Part shown: in pieces, positions 44,084 to 51,872 of the stretch | How the letters are laid out: each line of letters opens with the position of its first letter | Position numbering within the stretch: position 1 is the first letter of the stretch | Origin: Desulfovibrio sp. | Lineage (GTDB): Bacteria; Desulfobacterota; Desulfovibrionia; Desulfovibrionales; Desulfovibrionaceae | NCBI GenBank assembly: GCA_022839785.1 | Contig: JALHJW010000004.1 | Location: 295,549-359,548 of the forward strand | Direction of reading: 5' to 3' | Length of the DNA: 64,000 nucleotides | The notes under the pieces: model-generated | The model's database searches: none | What the model was told of the DNA's origin: nothing | What the model saw: only the letters and a program-made list of their open reading frames with translations | Program-made: the position numbers and the translations under genes

Positions 44084-44099
44084 TGGCACGCGGGTTGCT
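44084..44099 (+). promoter_or_regulatory. sigma-54 (-24/-12) promoter of the tadE-tadG operon
   Basis: TGGCACG-CGGG-TTGCT is a full match to the sigma-54 consensus TGGCACG-N4-TTGCW. The expected transcript start is near 44110, 16 nt before the ATG at 44126 and just upstream of its ACGGAG ribosome site. Confidence 0.9.
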
Positions 44100-44125
44100 C
44101 TTCACGGGCAGACGGAGTTGCGCTT

Positions 44126-44557
44126 ATGCGAAACAGAACCTGCACATCCTCCCGGCGTCCCAAGGCGCTGCTGCGACGGCTCCGGGCCGCGCACGGCAGT
44201 ATGTCCGCCGAGTTCGCCCTGATCCTGCCCCTGCTGGTGCTGCTCGCCGTCCTCCTGGTGGAGGGCGGCAACGCGGTGCACGCCTACGCCTCGCTCGTCG
44301 AGGCCAGCCGCGAGGGCGCCCGGGCCGTGCTGCGCGACGGCGATGCCGGGGCCGTGTCCCGGATCGTCCAGGCCCTGACCGCGGACCTGCCCGGCGGGCC
44401 CGCCACCACCAGCGTCCTCACGGACGCCTCCGGCAACACAGTGACCGTCGAGGTTGGCTATGCCTATCAATCCCTCACCGGGCAGGACGCCTTCACAGCC
44501 GTCCTCGGGCCGGACCCGCTCGTGTTCAAGGCCCGGACCACGATGCCCCTGCCGTAG
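44126..44557 (+). CDS. tadE: TadE-like pseudopilin
   Basis: The 143-residue protein has a basic leader (about 1-30), then the TadE-type hydrophobic segment SMSAEFALILPLLVLLAVLL preceded by Gly, with the conserved Glu in AEFALILP, followed by VEGGNAVHAYASLVEASREG. TadE proteins are minor pilins processed by TadV. The ATG at 44126 fits the -24/-12 promoter and GGAG site. It starts a plus-strand operon divergent from the sigma-54 activator, and the next gene follows after 1 nt. Confidence 0.88.
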   Translation: MRNRTCTSSRRPKALLRRLRAAHGSMSAEFALILPLLVLLAVLLVEGGNAVHAYASLVEASREGARAVLRDGDAGAVSRIVQALTADLPGGPATTSVLTDASGNTVTVEVGYAYQSLTGQDAFTAVLGPDPLVFKARTTMPLP

Positions 44558-44558
44558 A

Positions 44559-45809
44559 ATGCTGCGTCTGACGCGCGACGAACGCGGGGCGTCCCCCGTG
44601 TTCATGGCCCTGCTGCTGCCGGTGCTCATCGGCATCATCGGCATGGCCGTGGACCTGGGCAACGTCTACCTGACCCATACCCGGCTGCAGGCCGCCACGG
44701 ACGCGGCGGCCCTGGCCGGCAGCCTGGAGCTGCCCGCGGACCCGGACCTGAACAAGGGGCTTGTGTCCGCCGCGGCCGGGAACATGCTGACCACGAACCT
44801 GCCGGGCGCGGTGCTCGAATCCGTGGCTCCCGGCGCGGAGACGCGCAGTGTGGAGGTCACGGCCAAGGCCAAGGCCCAGCTCATGCTCATGGGGGTGCTC
44901 GGCCTGGCCGACCCCTGGGTGCGCGCCTCGGCCGCGGCCGGGTTCAACAACCTCGAAGTCGTCTTCGTGCTGGACAACACCGGCAGCATGAAGGGCGCGC
45001 CCATCACCGCCGTGCGCGAGGCCACGGAAAACCTGGTCGATCTCATCCTGCCCGCGGGCAAGAGCGTCAATTCCAAGGTCGGCCTGGTGGGCTTCCGCGG
45101 CAAGGTCCGCCTGCCCGCGGGCGTGGACGGCCTGCCCGCGGGCTGCCGCAACGCGGACGGCAGCGAGAATACCGGCATCCATCCGGACTTCATGCCCCTG
45201 TATTGGGCGCTGTCCTCGACCAAACGCAACCAGGTGGACCTGGAGACCTGCCAGGACATCCCCGAGGTGCTGGCCCTGACCGAGGACCGCGACGTCATCC
45301 TCTCCTCCCTGGCTACGCACACGGCCCTCGGCAACGCTTCGGGCACGGTCATCTCGGAAGGCATCAAGTGGGGCCGCCACGTGCTCACCCCCGAAGCGCC
45401 CTTCACCCAGGGCGACGCCGACCCCAAGTTCCGCAAGATCATGGTCCTGCTCACGGACGGCGACACCGAGGACGGCAAGTGCGGCGGCTCCTACGCCGCC
45501 TCCTTCGACCCCAACAACTACTGGACCAACGCCTATTACGGCATGGGCGACAAGAACAGCCACTGCGAGAACGGCGGCAAGCTCAACGCGGCCATGCTCA
45601 GCGAGGCCCAGCTCGCCAAGAACGCGGGCATCGAGATATTCTCCATCCGCTACGGCGCCTCGGACAGTGTGGACGTCGGACTCATGAAGTCGGTGGCGTC
45701 GAGCAAGGCCGGAACCACGGACCACTATTTCGATGCGCCGTCCACCGCCGACCTGGACGACGTTTTCAAGCAGATCGGACGCCAGCTCGGCTGGCGGCTG
45801 CTCAAGTAG
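44559..45809 (+). CDS. tadG: TadG-like pilus assembly protein with von Willebrand factor A domain
   Basis: The 416-residue protein starts MLRLTRDERGASPVFMALLL; the segment after Gly10 is a TadE/G-type membrane helix (about 14-35, VFMALLLPVLIGIIGMAVDL). LTHTRLQAATDAAALAGSLE is the classic TadG motif. From about residue 130 it holds a VWA domain with the MIDAS start VVFVLDNTGSMKGAP (DxTGS) and a later LLTDGDTEDGKCGGSYA. TadG anchors or caps the pilus and may bind ligands through VWA. It is between two TadE-type genes. The ATG at 44559 lies two bases after the tadE stop. Confidence 0.88.
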   Translation: MLRLTRDERGASPVFMALLLPVLIGIIGMAVDLGNVYLTHTRLQAATDAAALAGSLELPADPDLNKGLVSAAAGNMLTTNLPGAVLESVAPGAETRSVEVTAKAKAQLMLMGVLGLADPWVRASAAAGFNNLEVVFVLDNTGSMKGAPITAVREATENLVDLILPAGKSVNSKVGLVGFRGKVRLPAGVDGLPAGCRNADGSENTGIHPDFMPLYWALSSTKRNQVDLETCQDIPEVLALTEDRDVILSSLATHTALGNASGTVISEGIKWGRHVLTPEAPFTQGDADPKFRKIMVLLTDGDTEDGKCGGSYAASFDPNNYWTNAYYGMGDKNSHCENGGKLNAAMLSEAQLAKNAGIEIFSIRYGASDSVDVGLMKSVASSKAGTTDHYFDAPSTADLDDVFKQIGRQLGWRLLK

Positions 45810-45817
45810 GAGGAGCC

Positions 45818-46300
45818 ATGGACGCCACGCGGACGCGAAGACTCGGACGGGAGGAGCGGGGATCGGCCGTGGCCGAGTTCGCCTTCATCCTGCCCGTGCT
45901 GCTGGCCCTGATCATGTTCCTCGTCGAGGGCGGCAACCTGTTCCGGGCCTGGCTGACCCTGCAGAAGTCCTCCCAGATGGCGGTGCGCTTCGCCACCACG
46001 GGCCAGGGCGACGAGGACGGCACGCGGCTCGCCCAGATCGTGGCGGAGGCGAAGAAGCTCGAAAGCTCCCTGCCGGGCGGGTCTCCGGCCATGACCGTGA
46101 CGGTCTGCAGCCGCCCGGGCACGGATCTGGCCGCATCCTGCGCCGACGACGATCCGGGGCAGCCCTGCCAGATGGTGGAGGTGCGCACCAGCGTCCTCTA
46201 TACTCCCTTCACGCCGCTCGTGGCCGCCGCTCTTCCGGAAACGCTGCAGATCCGGAGCACGGAGCGGGGAATCAACGAACCGTGGAAAGTCTGCCAGTAG
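45818..46300 (+). CDS. TadE/TadF-like pseudopilin
   Basis: The 160-residue protein has a charged leader (MDATRTRRLGREERGSAVAE), a Gly-Ser-Ala processing-type junction, and the helix FAFILPVLLALIMFLVEGGN, closely similar to that of the TadE at 44126. The C-terminal part has paired cysteines (VTVCSRPGTDLAASCADD, QPCQMVEV) suggesting disulfides in the exported domain. TadF is the usual third gene after TadE and TadG. AGGAGG precedes the ATG, and the gap to tadG is 8 nt. It ends the plus-strand Tad operon. Confidence 0.85.
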   Translation: MDATRTRRLGREERGSAVAEFAFILPVLLALIMFLVEGGNLFRAWLTLQKSSQMAVRFATTGQGDEDGTRLAQIVAEAKKLESSLPGGSPAMTVTVCSRPGTDLAASCADDDPGQPCQMVEVRTSVLYTPFTPLVAAALPETLQIRSTERGINEPWKVCQ

Positions 46301-46339
46301 GCAGGCCCGGCCGCCGACGGGACGTCCTGCGCGCATCAT

Positions 46340-46387
46340 GCGCGAGAAGCCCCCTGCGCACGGCGATGCGCAGGGGGCTTCTCGCGC
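46340..46387 (+). terminator. long perfect hairpin after the tadE-tadG operon
   Basis: A perfect 21-bp stem (46340-46360 with 46367-46387) and a 6-nt loop CGGCGA lie 39 nt after the operon stop, before a convergent small gene. No T-run follows on either strand, so it may act as a transcript-end stabiliser or a rho-independent terminator lacking a U-tract. Confidence 0.6.
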
Positions 46388-46451
46388 GCCTGGCCTCCGG
46401 GAATCCGGAGCCCCGGACGCGCCGCGTCTGCAGGCGGGCAGATTCCCAAAT

Positions 46452-46688
46452 TTATTCGAACTCCTGATGCAGCCGCCGTTCCAGCGACTTGCGGGCGGAT
46501 TCGGCGTCGAGCAGGCTCTCCCTGTCCTCCGCCTGCTCCGCCGGACCGGCCCCGGCCCGCACCGGGTAGAGCACGGCCCGCTCCCCATCCAGGAATATCT
46601 CCACCTCGTCCCCGGCCTTGAGGCCGAAATGCCGCACCACGGACTGCGGCAACTCCACGATCCCGGCTCCGATCACCCGCACGCGCAT
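46452..46688 (-). CDS. SpoVT-AbrB-domain protein (MazE/AbrB-type)
   Basis: The 78-residue protein starts MRVRVIGAGIVELPQSVVRH and follows with GLKAGDEVEIFLDGERAVLY, the swapped-hairpin AbrB DNA-binding fold. The C-terminal 28 residues are acidic and helical. Such proteins are either antitoxins (with a toxin gene next to them) or general regulators. No toxin-sized reading frame with a familiar sequence follows, and the adjacent co-directional gene upstream is acetolactate decarboxylase, 33 nt away. They are likely co-transcribed. Confidence 0.85.
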   Translation of the reverse strand: MRVRVIGAGIVELPQSVVRHFGLKAGDEVEIFLDGERAVLYPVRAGAGPAEQAEDRESLLDAESARKSLERRLHQEFE

Positions 46689-46721
46689 GCCGCTCCCTCC
46701 GTCGTCCCGCCCCGTCCGCGC

Positions 46722-47540
46722 CTAACGCTCCGCCTCGTGCGCCTCGGCCGCGCGGTCGCGCCCGAAGTCCGCCTCCTGAAACCCTCCCGAGGCGGGCAGC
46801 ACGAGATCCAGCCGGTCCAGGGCCTGGGCAGCGGCCCTGGCCTCGCCCACCTGCACGGCCAGGACGTGGCCGCCACTCTTCCTGTCCCTGGACAGAAAAT
46901 GCATGTGGTAGCCCGGCAGGTTGATCTTGCCCGCCAGGGCCGGGCAGCGCAGGACCACCAGCGTGCCCTCCGCCTCCCGCAGGTCGAAGACCGTCTGCTG
47001 CCTAGTGACCTCGACCAGGGGAGGATAGGGTCTGTCCTGGGCAGGCACGCTGCGCACCCGGACCAGGGGGAAGCGGCCGTCGATGCGCGCGGCGTGGAAC
47101 AGGTTGGGCTCGGGCATCAACCCGCCCAGGGCCGCCTCCAGGGCCGCGAGATCGGGCAGCCCGGCGAGCAGCGCGCTGCGTTCGGGGCGAAAGCGCACGG
47201 CCACGGCGAAGGGCGTTGCGCCCTCGCGCATCGCGCGCACCGAGCCGTCCGCCGCGGCCTGCCAGACCGTGCCGTCCAGCAGGATCATCTCGCCGTTCAG
47301 GGCGTGGAAGGTGCCGAGCCCCAGGTCGCCGTGGCGCGGCAGCTCGGCCAGGGGCACGAAGCCCTCGTAGGCCCCGGCCATCAGGCCGTCCAGGGTGGCG
47401 GCCTGCCAGAGAACGCCCGTGGCGCGGGCGGACGGCGGCCAAAAGGTCGCGGCCCAAAAAACGAGAACGGCAAGGCTGGCAAGGCGCAGGCGGGCGGAGG
47501 CTCCCGGTCCACGGACCGCGCTGCGGGACGGCTTGGGCAT
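46722..47540 (-). CDS. alpha-acetolactate decarboxylase, exported form
   Basis: The 272-residue protein has a basic N-terminus and hydrophobic core (about 18-38), with a cleavage site near SARATG, so it is likely periplasmic. The mature part matches acetolactate decarboxylase (BudA/AldC): GLGTFHALNGEMILLDGTVW carries the conserved Glu, RVRSVPAQDRPYPPL follows, and LPGYHMHFLSRDRKSGGHVL contains the HxH and later His that bind zinc. It converts alpha-acetolactate to acetoin. An exported copy is odd for a fermentation enzyme whose substrate is cytoplasmic. Length is close to secreted Bacillus-type enzymes. Confidence 0.85.
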   Translation of the reverse strand: MPKPSRSAVRGPGASARLRLASLAVLVFWAATFWPPSARATGVLWQAATLDGLMAGAYEGFVPLAELPRHGDLGLGTFHALNGEMILLDGTVWQAAADGSVRAMREGATPFAVAVRFRPERSALLAGLPDLAALEAALGGLMPEPNLFHAARIDGRFPLVRVRSVPAQDRPYPPLVEVTRQQTVFDLREAEGTLVVLRCPALAGKINLPGYHMHFLSRDRKSGGHVLAVQVGEARAAAQALDRLDLVLPASGGFQEADFGRDRAAEAHEAER

Positions 47541-47690
47541 GACGGACTCCTGGCTGGATTTTCGAGCAGACTAGCCTGCCCGCGCCCCTGCGGCAAGGGC
47601 CTTACGCAGCCGCCCGGCCACGTCCATCCCGGCCTCCCGCCGCTGCGGCGCGGCCTGTTCCGCGATTTTCACGGATTTCTGGAAAAGCTC

Positions 47691-47718
47691 TTGTCCTCAA
47701 TCGCGTTACATGTATATG
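47691..47718 (+). promoter_or_regulatory. possible promoter of the 47878 chemoreceptor
   Basis: TTGTCC (47691-47696), 16 nt and TATATG (47713-47718) form a modest sigma-70-type match in the only AT-richer part of the 337-nt gap 47541-47877. The leader would be about 155 nt. The remainder of the gap is GC-rich with small hairpins and no coding sequence. Confidence 0.4.
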
Positions 47719-47877
47719 ACGGTTTCGGGCGCGTGAGGAGAAGCTTTTGGGTTCTCTTTTCGTCGCCTGTTTTCCTTTTCGGCCCCCCACCCGGCCTCCC
47801 GGGACGCAGAAGGCCCCCGCCTCCATTTCGCGTTTCCATCCCCTCGCCTATTCCATACCCTCGAAGGAGACTTTGCC

Positions 47878-49425
47878 ATGTCCTTAGCCGCGTTCCGCAC
47901 GTCGTCCATCATTCTCGCCGTCCTCGCCGCAGCCGCGGCCGCGGGCGGCCCGGTCCTCGGATTGGACAGCGGCCTCTGCGCCTGGCTGGCCGCGTTCTCC
48001 GCCCTCTGCCTGGGCGGGCTCGCCGTGGTCTTCTGCGCGGGCCTCTCGGCCGCCCTTGCGGCCAATGCCGAAACCGCCCGGCGCATCGCCGGGGGCGACT
48101 TCGCCGCCGCCTTCGCCGCCTCCTCCGGCGGCCCCCTCGGCGGCTCGCAGGAGGCCCTGGCGGCCATGCTCACCTTCCTCAAGCGCGAACTCGGCTTCTC
48201 GCGCGCCATCGTCAGCAGCATCGTCACGCCCTTCGTGGTCACGGACACGGACGAGGTCTTCATCCACGGCAACCAGGGCCTGATCGAGATGCTGCAGCAC
48301 GAGGGCCGCCCCGAGCAGTACTACGGGCAGAACGTGGCGGTCTTCTTCTACGGGGAGAAGCGGGACACCGTGCTCGGCGTGGCCATGCGCGAGAAGCAGG
48401 CCATCAGCAAGGAGGTCGTGTTCACCGGCCGCAAGGGCGGCAAGCGCAACATCCACATCGACGCCTCCCCGCTCTACGACCTCGAAGGCAAGATGATGGG
48501 CGCGCTGTGCATCTACACCGACCTCTCCGAGGTGCGCGCCTCCGAAGCCCGGCTGCTCGCCCAGGGCGAGAAGATCGGCGAGGCCGTGCGGCGCATCGAC
48601 GAGATTTCGGCCAGGCTCGCGGACACCGCCCGCGACCTGACCGCGCAGGTCCACAGCGCCGAAAGCAACGCCTGTCTGCAGTCCGAACGGACCCAGGAAA
48701 CCTCGCGGGCCATGGACGAGATGAACGCGGCGGTCATGGAGATCGCGCGCAGCGCTAGCGAGGCCGCGCTGCAGGCCAACAAGGCCAGGATCCGGGCCGC
48801 CGACGGCTCGACCGTGGTGGATCAGGCCGTGCAGGCCATCGCCGAGGCCAGCAGGCTCTCGGAGGAACTGAAGGCCAACCTGGGCAGCCTGGGCAAGAAG
48901 GCCGAGGCCATTGGCACGATCATGGACGTCATCTCCGACATCGCGGACCAGACCAACCTGCTGGCGCTCAACGCCGCCATCGAGGCGGCCCGCGCAGGCG
49001 ACGCGGGGCGCGGCTTCGCCGTGGTCGCGGACGAGGTGCGCAAGCTGGCGGAAAAGACCATGAACGCCACCAAGGAGGTGGGGGACTCCATCCAGGCCAT
49101 CCAGAAGGACACCCGGGGCAACGTGGAGGGGGTGGACAAGGCCGCCCTTGCCGTGGAGCGCAGTTCGGGTCTGGCCGCGCAGTCCGGGGTGGCGCTCAAG
49201 GAGATCGTGGGGCTGGTGGTGCAGACCACGGACCGCATCGGCTCCATCGCCACGGCGGCGGAACAGCAGTCGGCCGCCAGCGAGGCCATCAGCAACTCCG
49301 TGCAGGATGTGCAGGGCATCTGCAAGGGAACGACGGACGAGATGGGTCAGGCCAGCGCGGCCGTGGCCCGGCTGGAGGAGCTTGCCCGCAGCCTGCGCGA
49401 GGTGGTGCGCGACACCCTGGCCTAG
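47878..49425 (+). CDS. methyl-accepting chemotaxis protein with PAS-like sensor
   Basis: The 515-residue protein has two N-terminal hydrophobic segments (about 7-29 and 35-60), a short HAMP-like stretch, a PAS-like domain (about 100-215, SIVTPFVVTDTDEVFIHGNQ with a heme/flavin-independent-looking core), and an MCP signalling domain (about 240-510). The signature is exact: DQTNLLALNAAIEAARAGDA and GRGFAVVADEVRKLAEKT. The periplasmic loop is nearly absent, so the signal is cytoplasmic or membrane-derived, like Aer-type energy sensors. It has AAGGAG upstream. No C-terminal CheB/R tether is seen. Confidence 0.93.
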   Translation: MSLAAFRTSSIILAVLAAAAAAGGPVLGLDSGLCAWLAAFSALCLGGLAVVFCAGLSAALAANAETARRIAGGDFAAAFAASSGGPLGGSQEALAAMLTFLKRELGFSRAIVSSIVTPFVVTDTDEVFIHGNQGLIEMLQHEGRPEQYYGQNVAVFFYGEKRDTVLGVAMREKQAISKEVVFTGRKGGKRNIHIDASPLYDLEGKMMGALCIYTDLSEVRASEARLLAQGEKIGEAVRRIDEISARLADTARDLTAQVHSAESNACLQSERTQETSRAMDEMNAAVMEIARSASEAALQANKARIRAADGSTVVDQAVQAIAEASRLSEELKANLGSLGKKAEAIGTIMDVISDIADQTNLLALNAAIEAARAGDAGRGFAVVADEVRKLAEKTMNATKEVGDSIQAIQKDTRGNVEGVDKAALAVERSSGLAAQSGVALKEIVGLVVQTTDRIGSIATAAEQQSAASEAISNSVQDVQGICKGTTDEMGQASAAVARLEELARSLREVVRDTLA

Positions 49426-49452
49426 CCGGTTCCCGTTCCCGGTCGGCCCCTC

Positions 49453-49932
49453 TTACAGACGCAGGGTGGCCGCGAGACGAAGCGGATACGCGAGCAGGCC
49501 GAGGGCGTCGCCGATGTCCCGGCAAACCACGTTCGCGGCGGCCAGGGCCTCGGCCGACGCGCCCTCGCCGCCGACGACGGCGATGCCCAGGGCGGCCTCC
49601 CGCAGCATGAGCCGGTCGTTGCGGCCGTTGCCAACCGCCGCGGCGTGCCGTGCCCCGAGGGAGCGGACATAGGCGAGCTTGGCTTCGTCCTGTCTGCCGG
49701 GGCCGAGCACGGCCAGGCGGCAGGGAAGCCCTTGCAGCGCGGTCTTTGCCGTGCCGAAGGTGTCGGCCGTGACCACATGCAGCGCGAGACCCGAGGGCGG
49801 CTCGGCCAAGAGTCGGATCAACCGCGCGACTCCGGGCGCGAGAGCGCCGTCCAGGGCTACGGTTCCGTTGTAGTCGAGGACCAGATGGCGCAGGTCCAGC
49901 GCCTCTCCCCCTGGTATAGCGAAGATGGCCAT
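49453..49932 (-). CDS. HAD-superfamily protein, soluble P-type-ATPase-like
   Basis: The 159-residue protein has HAD motif I LRHLVLDYNGTVALDGALAP: the nucleophile Asp is present, but the +2 position is Asn instead of the Asp used as general acid by phosphatases, as in P-type-ATPase-like small HAD proteins. Motif II Thr appears in LHVVTADTFGTA, and motif III/IV in AVGNGRNDRLMLREAALGIA. There is no cap domain. It may be a phosphatase of reduced activity or a phosphorylation sensor. It converges on the chemoreceptor gene and has no nearby operon partner. Confidence 0.75.
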   Translation of the reverse strand: MAIFAIPGGEALDLRHLVLDYNGTVALDGALAPGVARLIRLLAEPPSGLALHVVTADTFGTAKTALQGLPCRLAVLGPGRQDEAKLAYVRSLGARHAAAVGNGRNDRLMLREAALGIAVVGGEGASAEALAAANVVCRDIGDALGLLAYPLRLAATLRL

Positions 49933-50103
49933 GGCAGCCTCCGGACGCAGACGGTCAGGACCGTCCGGACGGAACCCCGTCCGACCCGCCGCGGACGAGC
50001 CGAAGGCGGCGTTCCCGCATGCGGTCCTGTGCGACGAGTTCTACCGGCCTCCTCCCTGAGCCGCAACTCCATCCGGCAGAAGAACGGCCAGCCGAAACAA
50101 AAA

Positions 50104-50123
50104 GGCCGGGGCGAACCCCGGCC
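50104..50123 (-). terminator. terminator of tRNA-Arg
   Basis: GGCCGGGG (50104-50111) pairs with CCCCGGCC (50116-50123) around CGAA. On the minus strand it is followed by TTTTTGTTTC, an ideal intrinsic terminator just after the tRNA. Confidence 0.9.
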
Positions 50124-50133
50124 GGTACTCTCA

Positions 50134-50210
50134 TGGCGTCCCCGGCGCGATTCGAACGCACGGCCTACTGCTTAGGAGGCAGTCGCTCTATCCGACTGAG
50201 CTACGGGGAC
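50134..50210 (-). tRNA. tRNA-Arg (anticodon CCT)
   Basis: The 77-nt gene folds as a normal cloverleaf on the minus strand: acceptor GTCCCCG/CGGGGAC, D-arm AGCTCAGTCGGATAGAGC, anticodon stem ACTGC/GCAGT with loop CTCCTAA (anticodon CCT), and T-arm with GTTCGAATC. The discriminator G and the 3' CCA are encoded. It decodes AGG and stands alone, with its own terminator. Confidence 0.95.
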
Positions 50211-50294
50211 GCGTGAAGACGGTGTCTCTATGCATCTTTGCGCCGGGCTGTCAAGGGACGGCGGGGCCGGGCCGTACAAATTTTCGTACCGCAC

Positions 50295-50325
50295 TTTACA
50301 ATCATCTCCGATGAACTATAGTTCA
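50295..50325 (+). promoter_or_regulatory. degP promoter with a palindrome over the -10 box
   Basis: TTTACA (50295-50300), 16 nt and TATAGT (50317-50322) give a good sigma-70 promoter 60 nt before the degP start. The -10 lies inside the perfect 14-bp palindrome TGAACTATAGTTCA (50312-50325), a likely binding site for a dimeric regulator. Confidence 0.55.
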
Positions 50326-50385
50326 CTCCGCCTTTCCAGTGAACGCCGCGCCCCGGCAGCCGGGCCGCGCGCAAGGAGCGACCGC

Positions 50386-51822
50386 ATGAAATTTCTCCCC
50401 AGCATCCTTTGGAGCCTGCTTCTGGGCCTCCTCCTCTCTTCGGCCGCGGGGGCCGCTGCCCTGCCCGACTTCACCGACCTGGCCGAACAGTCCGGCAAGG
50501 CCGTGGTCAACATCTCCACGGTCAAGACAGTCAAGGGGTCGGACCGGATGAAGGACTTCTTCCAGTTCCGGCGTCCCCAGCCCGGCGGCCCCATGGACGA
50601 CTTCTTCGACCAGTTCGAGCGCTTCTTCCGGGAACACCCCCAGCAACAGCAGCGGCCGCAGCGCGAAGGCGCGCTGGGCACCGGCTTCATCATCTCCGAG
50701 GACGGGTACGTGGTGACCAACAACCACGTCATCGCCGAGGCCGAGGAGATAAAGGTCAACCTGCAAGGCGTGGACGAGGCCCTGCCCGCGACCATCGTGG
50801 GACGCGACAAGGAGACCGACCTGGCCCTGCTCAAGATCGAGGCCAAGCGCACCCTGCCCGTGCTCGCCTTCGGCGACTCGGACAAGGCCCGCGTGGGCCA
50901 GTGGGTGGTGGCCATCGGCAACCCCTTCGGCCTGGGGCACACCGTGACCGCGGGCATCATCAGCGCCAAGGGCCGGATCATCGGCGCGGGCCCCTTCGAC
51001 GACTTCATCCAGACCGACGCCAGCATCAACCCCGGCAACTCCGGCGGCCCGCTGATCAACATGGACGGACAGGTCATCGGCGTGAACACGGCCATCGTGG
51101 CCTCGGGCCAGGGCATCGGCTTCGCCGTGCCCTCGAGCATGGTCAGGATGGTCATCGAGCAGCTCAAGTCGGGCGGCAAGGTGGCCCGCGGCTGGCTCGG
51201 CGTGACCATCCAGGACGTGAGCAAGGACGCGGCCAAGGCCCTCGGGCTGCCCGAGGCCAAGGGCGCGCTGGTAGCCAACGTGCTGCCCGGCGAGCCCGCG
51301 GACAAGGCGGGTATCAGGAACTCCGACGTGATCGTCAAGGTCGGCGGCCAGGACGTCTCCGACTCCTCCGAACTCCTGCGCACCATCGCCAAGCTCAAGC
51401 CCGGCGAGAAGATCAGGTTGACCATCTGGCGCAAGGGCAGGACCCTGGAGGTGACCGCCACCCTCGGGCAGCGCGACGCGGACAAGCTGGCCCAGGGCAG
51501 GCCCGGCCAGCCCGAGACCGCCCCTGTCGGCGAGATCGCGGGGCTGTCGCTGCGGCCCGTGGACGAGCGCGAGGCCAAGGCGTTGGGCCTGGACCGGCCC
51601 CAAGGTCTGCTGGTCATGGACGTCGCGCCCGAATCCCCGGCCGACCAGGCCCAGATCGCCCCGGGCGACGTGATCCTTGAGGTCAACCAGCAGCCCGTCT
51701 CCACGGTGGCCGACTTCGAACGCCTCCACGCGGGCGAGGGCAAGGCCAAGGGCGTGCTGCTGGTGCTCATCAAGCGCCAGGGCCGCAACGTCATCCGGAC
51801 CATCACCGTTCCCCAGAAATAG
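50386..51822 (+). CDS. degP: DegP/HtrA-family periplasmic serine protease
   Basis: The 478-residue protein has a signal peptide (about 1-25, ending AGAAA), a trypsin-like domain with the triad His in YVVTNNHVIAEAEE, Asp in GRDKETDLALLKIE and Ser in INPGNSGGPLINMDG, then two PDZ domains (about 265-365, RGWLGVTIQDVSK; and about 390-478, GLLVMDVAPESPADQ). It degrades and refolds misfolded periplasmic proteins. Residues 45-90 are a Gln/Arg-rich Q-linker (FREHPQQQQRPQREG). The ATG at 50386 has AAGGAG upstream and begins the signal peptide; earlier in-frame codons do not. Usual Do/DegQ length. Confidence 0.96.
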   Translation: MKFLPSILWSLLLGLLLSSAAGAAALPDFTDLAEQSGKAVVNISTVKTVKGSDRMKDFFQFRRPQPGGPMDDFFDQFERFFREHPQQQQRPQREGALGTGFIISEDGYVVTNNHVIAEAEEIKVNLQGVDEALPATIVGRDKETDLALLKIEAKRTLPVLAFGDSDKARVGQWVVAIGNPFGLGHTVTAGIISAKGRIIGAGPFDDFIQTDASINPGNSGGPLINMDGQVIGVNTAIVASGQGIGFAVPSSMVRMVIEQLKSGGKVARGWLGVTIQDVSKDAAKALGLPEAKGALVANVLPGEPADKAGIRNSDVIVKVGGQDVSDSSELLRTIAKLKPGEKIRLTIWRKGRTLEVTATLGQRDADKLAQGRPGQPETAPVGEIAGLSLRPVDEREAKALGLDRPQGLLVMDVAPESPADQAQIAPGDVILEVNQQPVSTVADFERLHAGEGKAKGVLLVLIKRQGRNVIRTITVPQK

Positions 51823-51829
51823 GACCGCC

Positions 51830-51863
51830 GGGGGGAGGGCCACGGCCCTCCCTCCTGGCTTTT
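51830..51863 (+). terminator. degP terminator
   Basis: GGGAGGGC (51833-51840) pairs with GCCCTCCC (51845-51852), extended by three more pairs outward, around a CACG loop, then TGGCTTTTC. It lies 8 nt after the degP stop, so ispE 10 nt further down depends on read-through or its own promoter. Confidence 0.7.
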
Positions 51864-51872
51864 CGGGTGCCC

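Noticed and set aside
46452..46688. AbrB-like gene as the antitoxin of a toxin-antitoxin pair
   Set aside because: No PIN, MazF or similar toxin frame is adjacent. The neighbour is a metabolic enzyme.
47790..47840. GGGACGCAGAAGGCC resembling the 3' half of a c-di-GMP-I (GEMM) riboswitch in the chemoreceptor leader
   Set aside because: The partner half with GGCAAACC and the enclosing stem is absent, so this is probably a chance GC-rich match.
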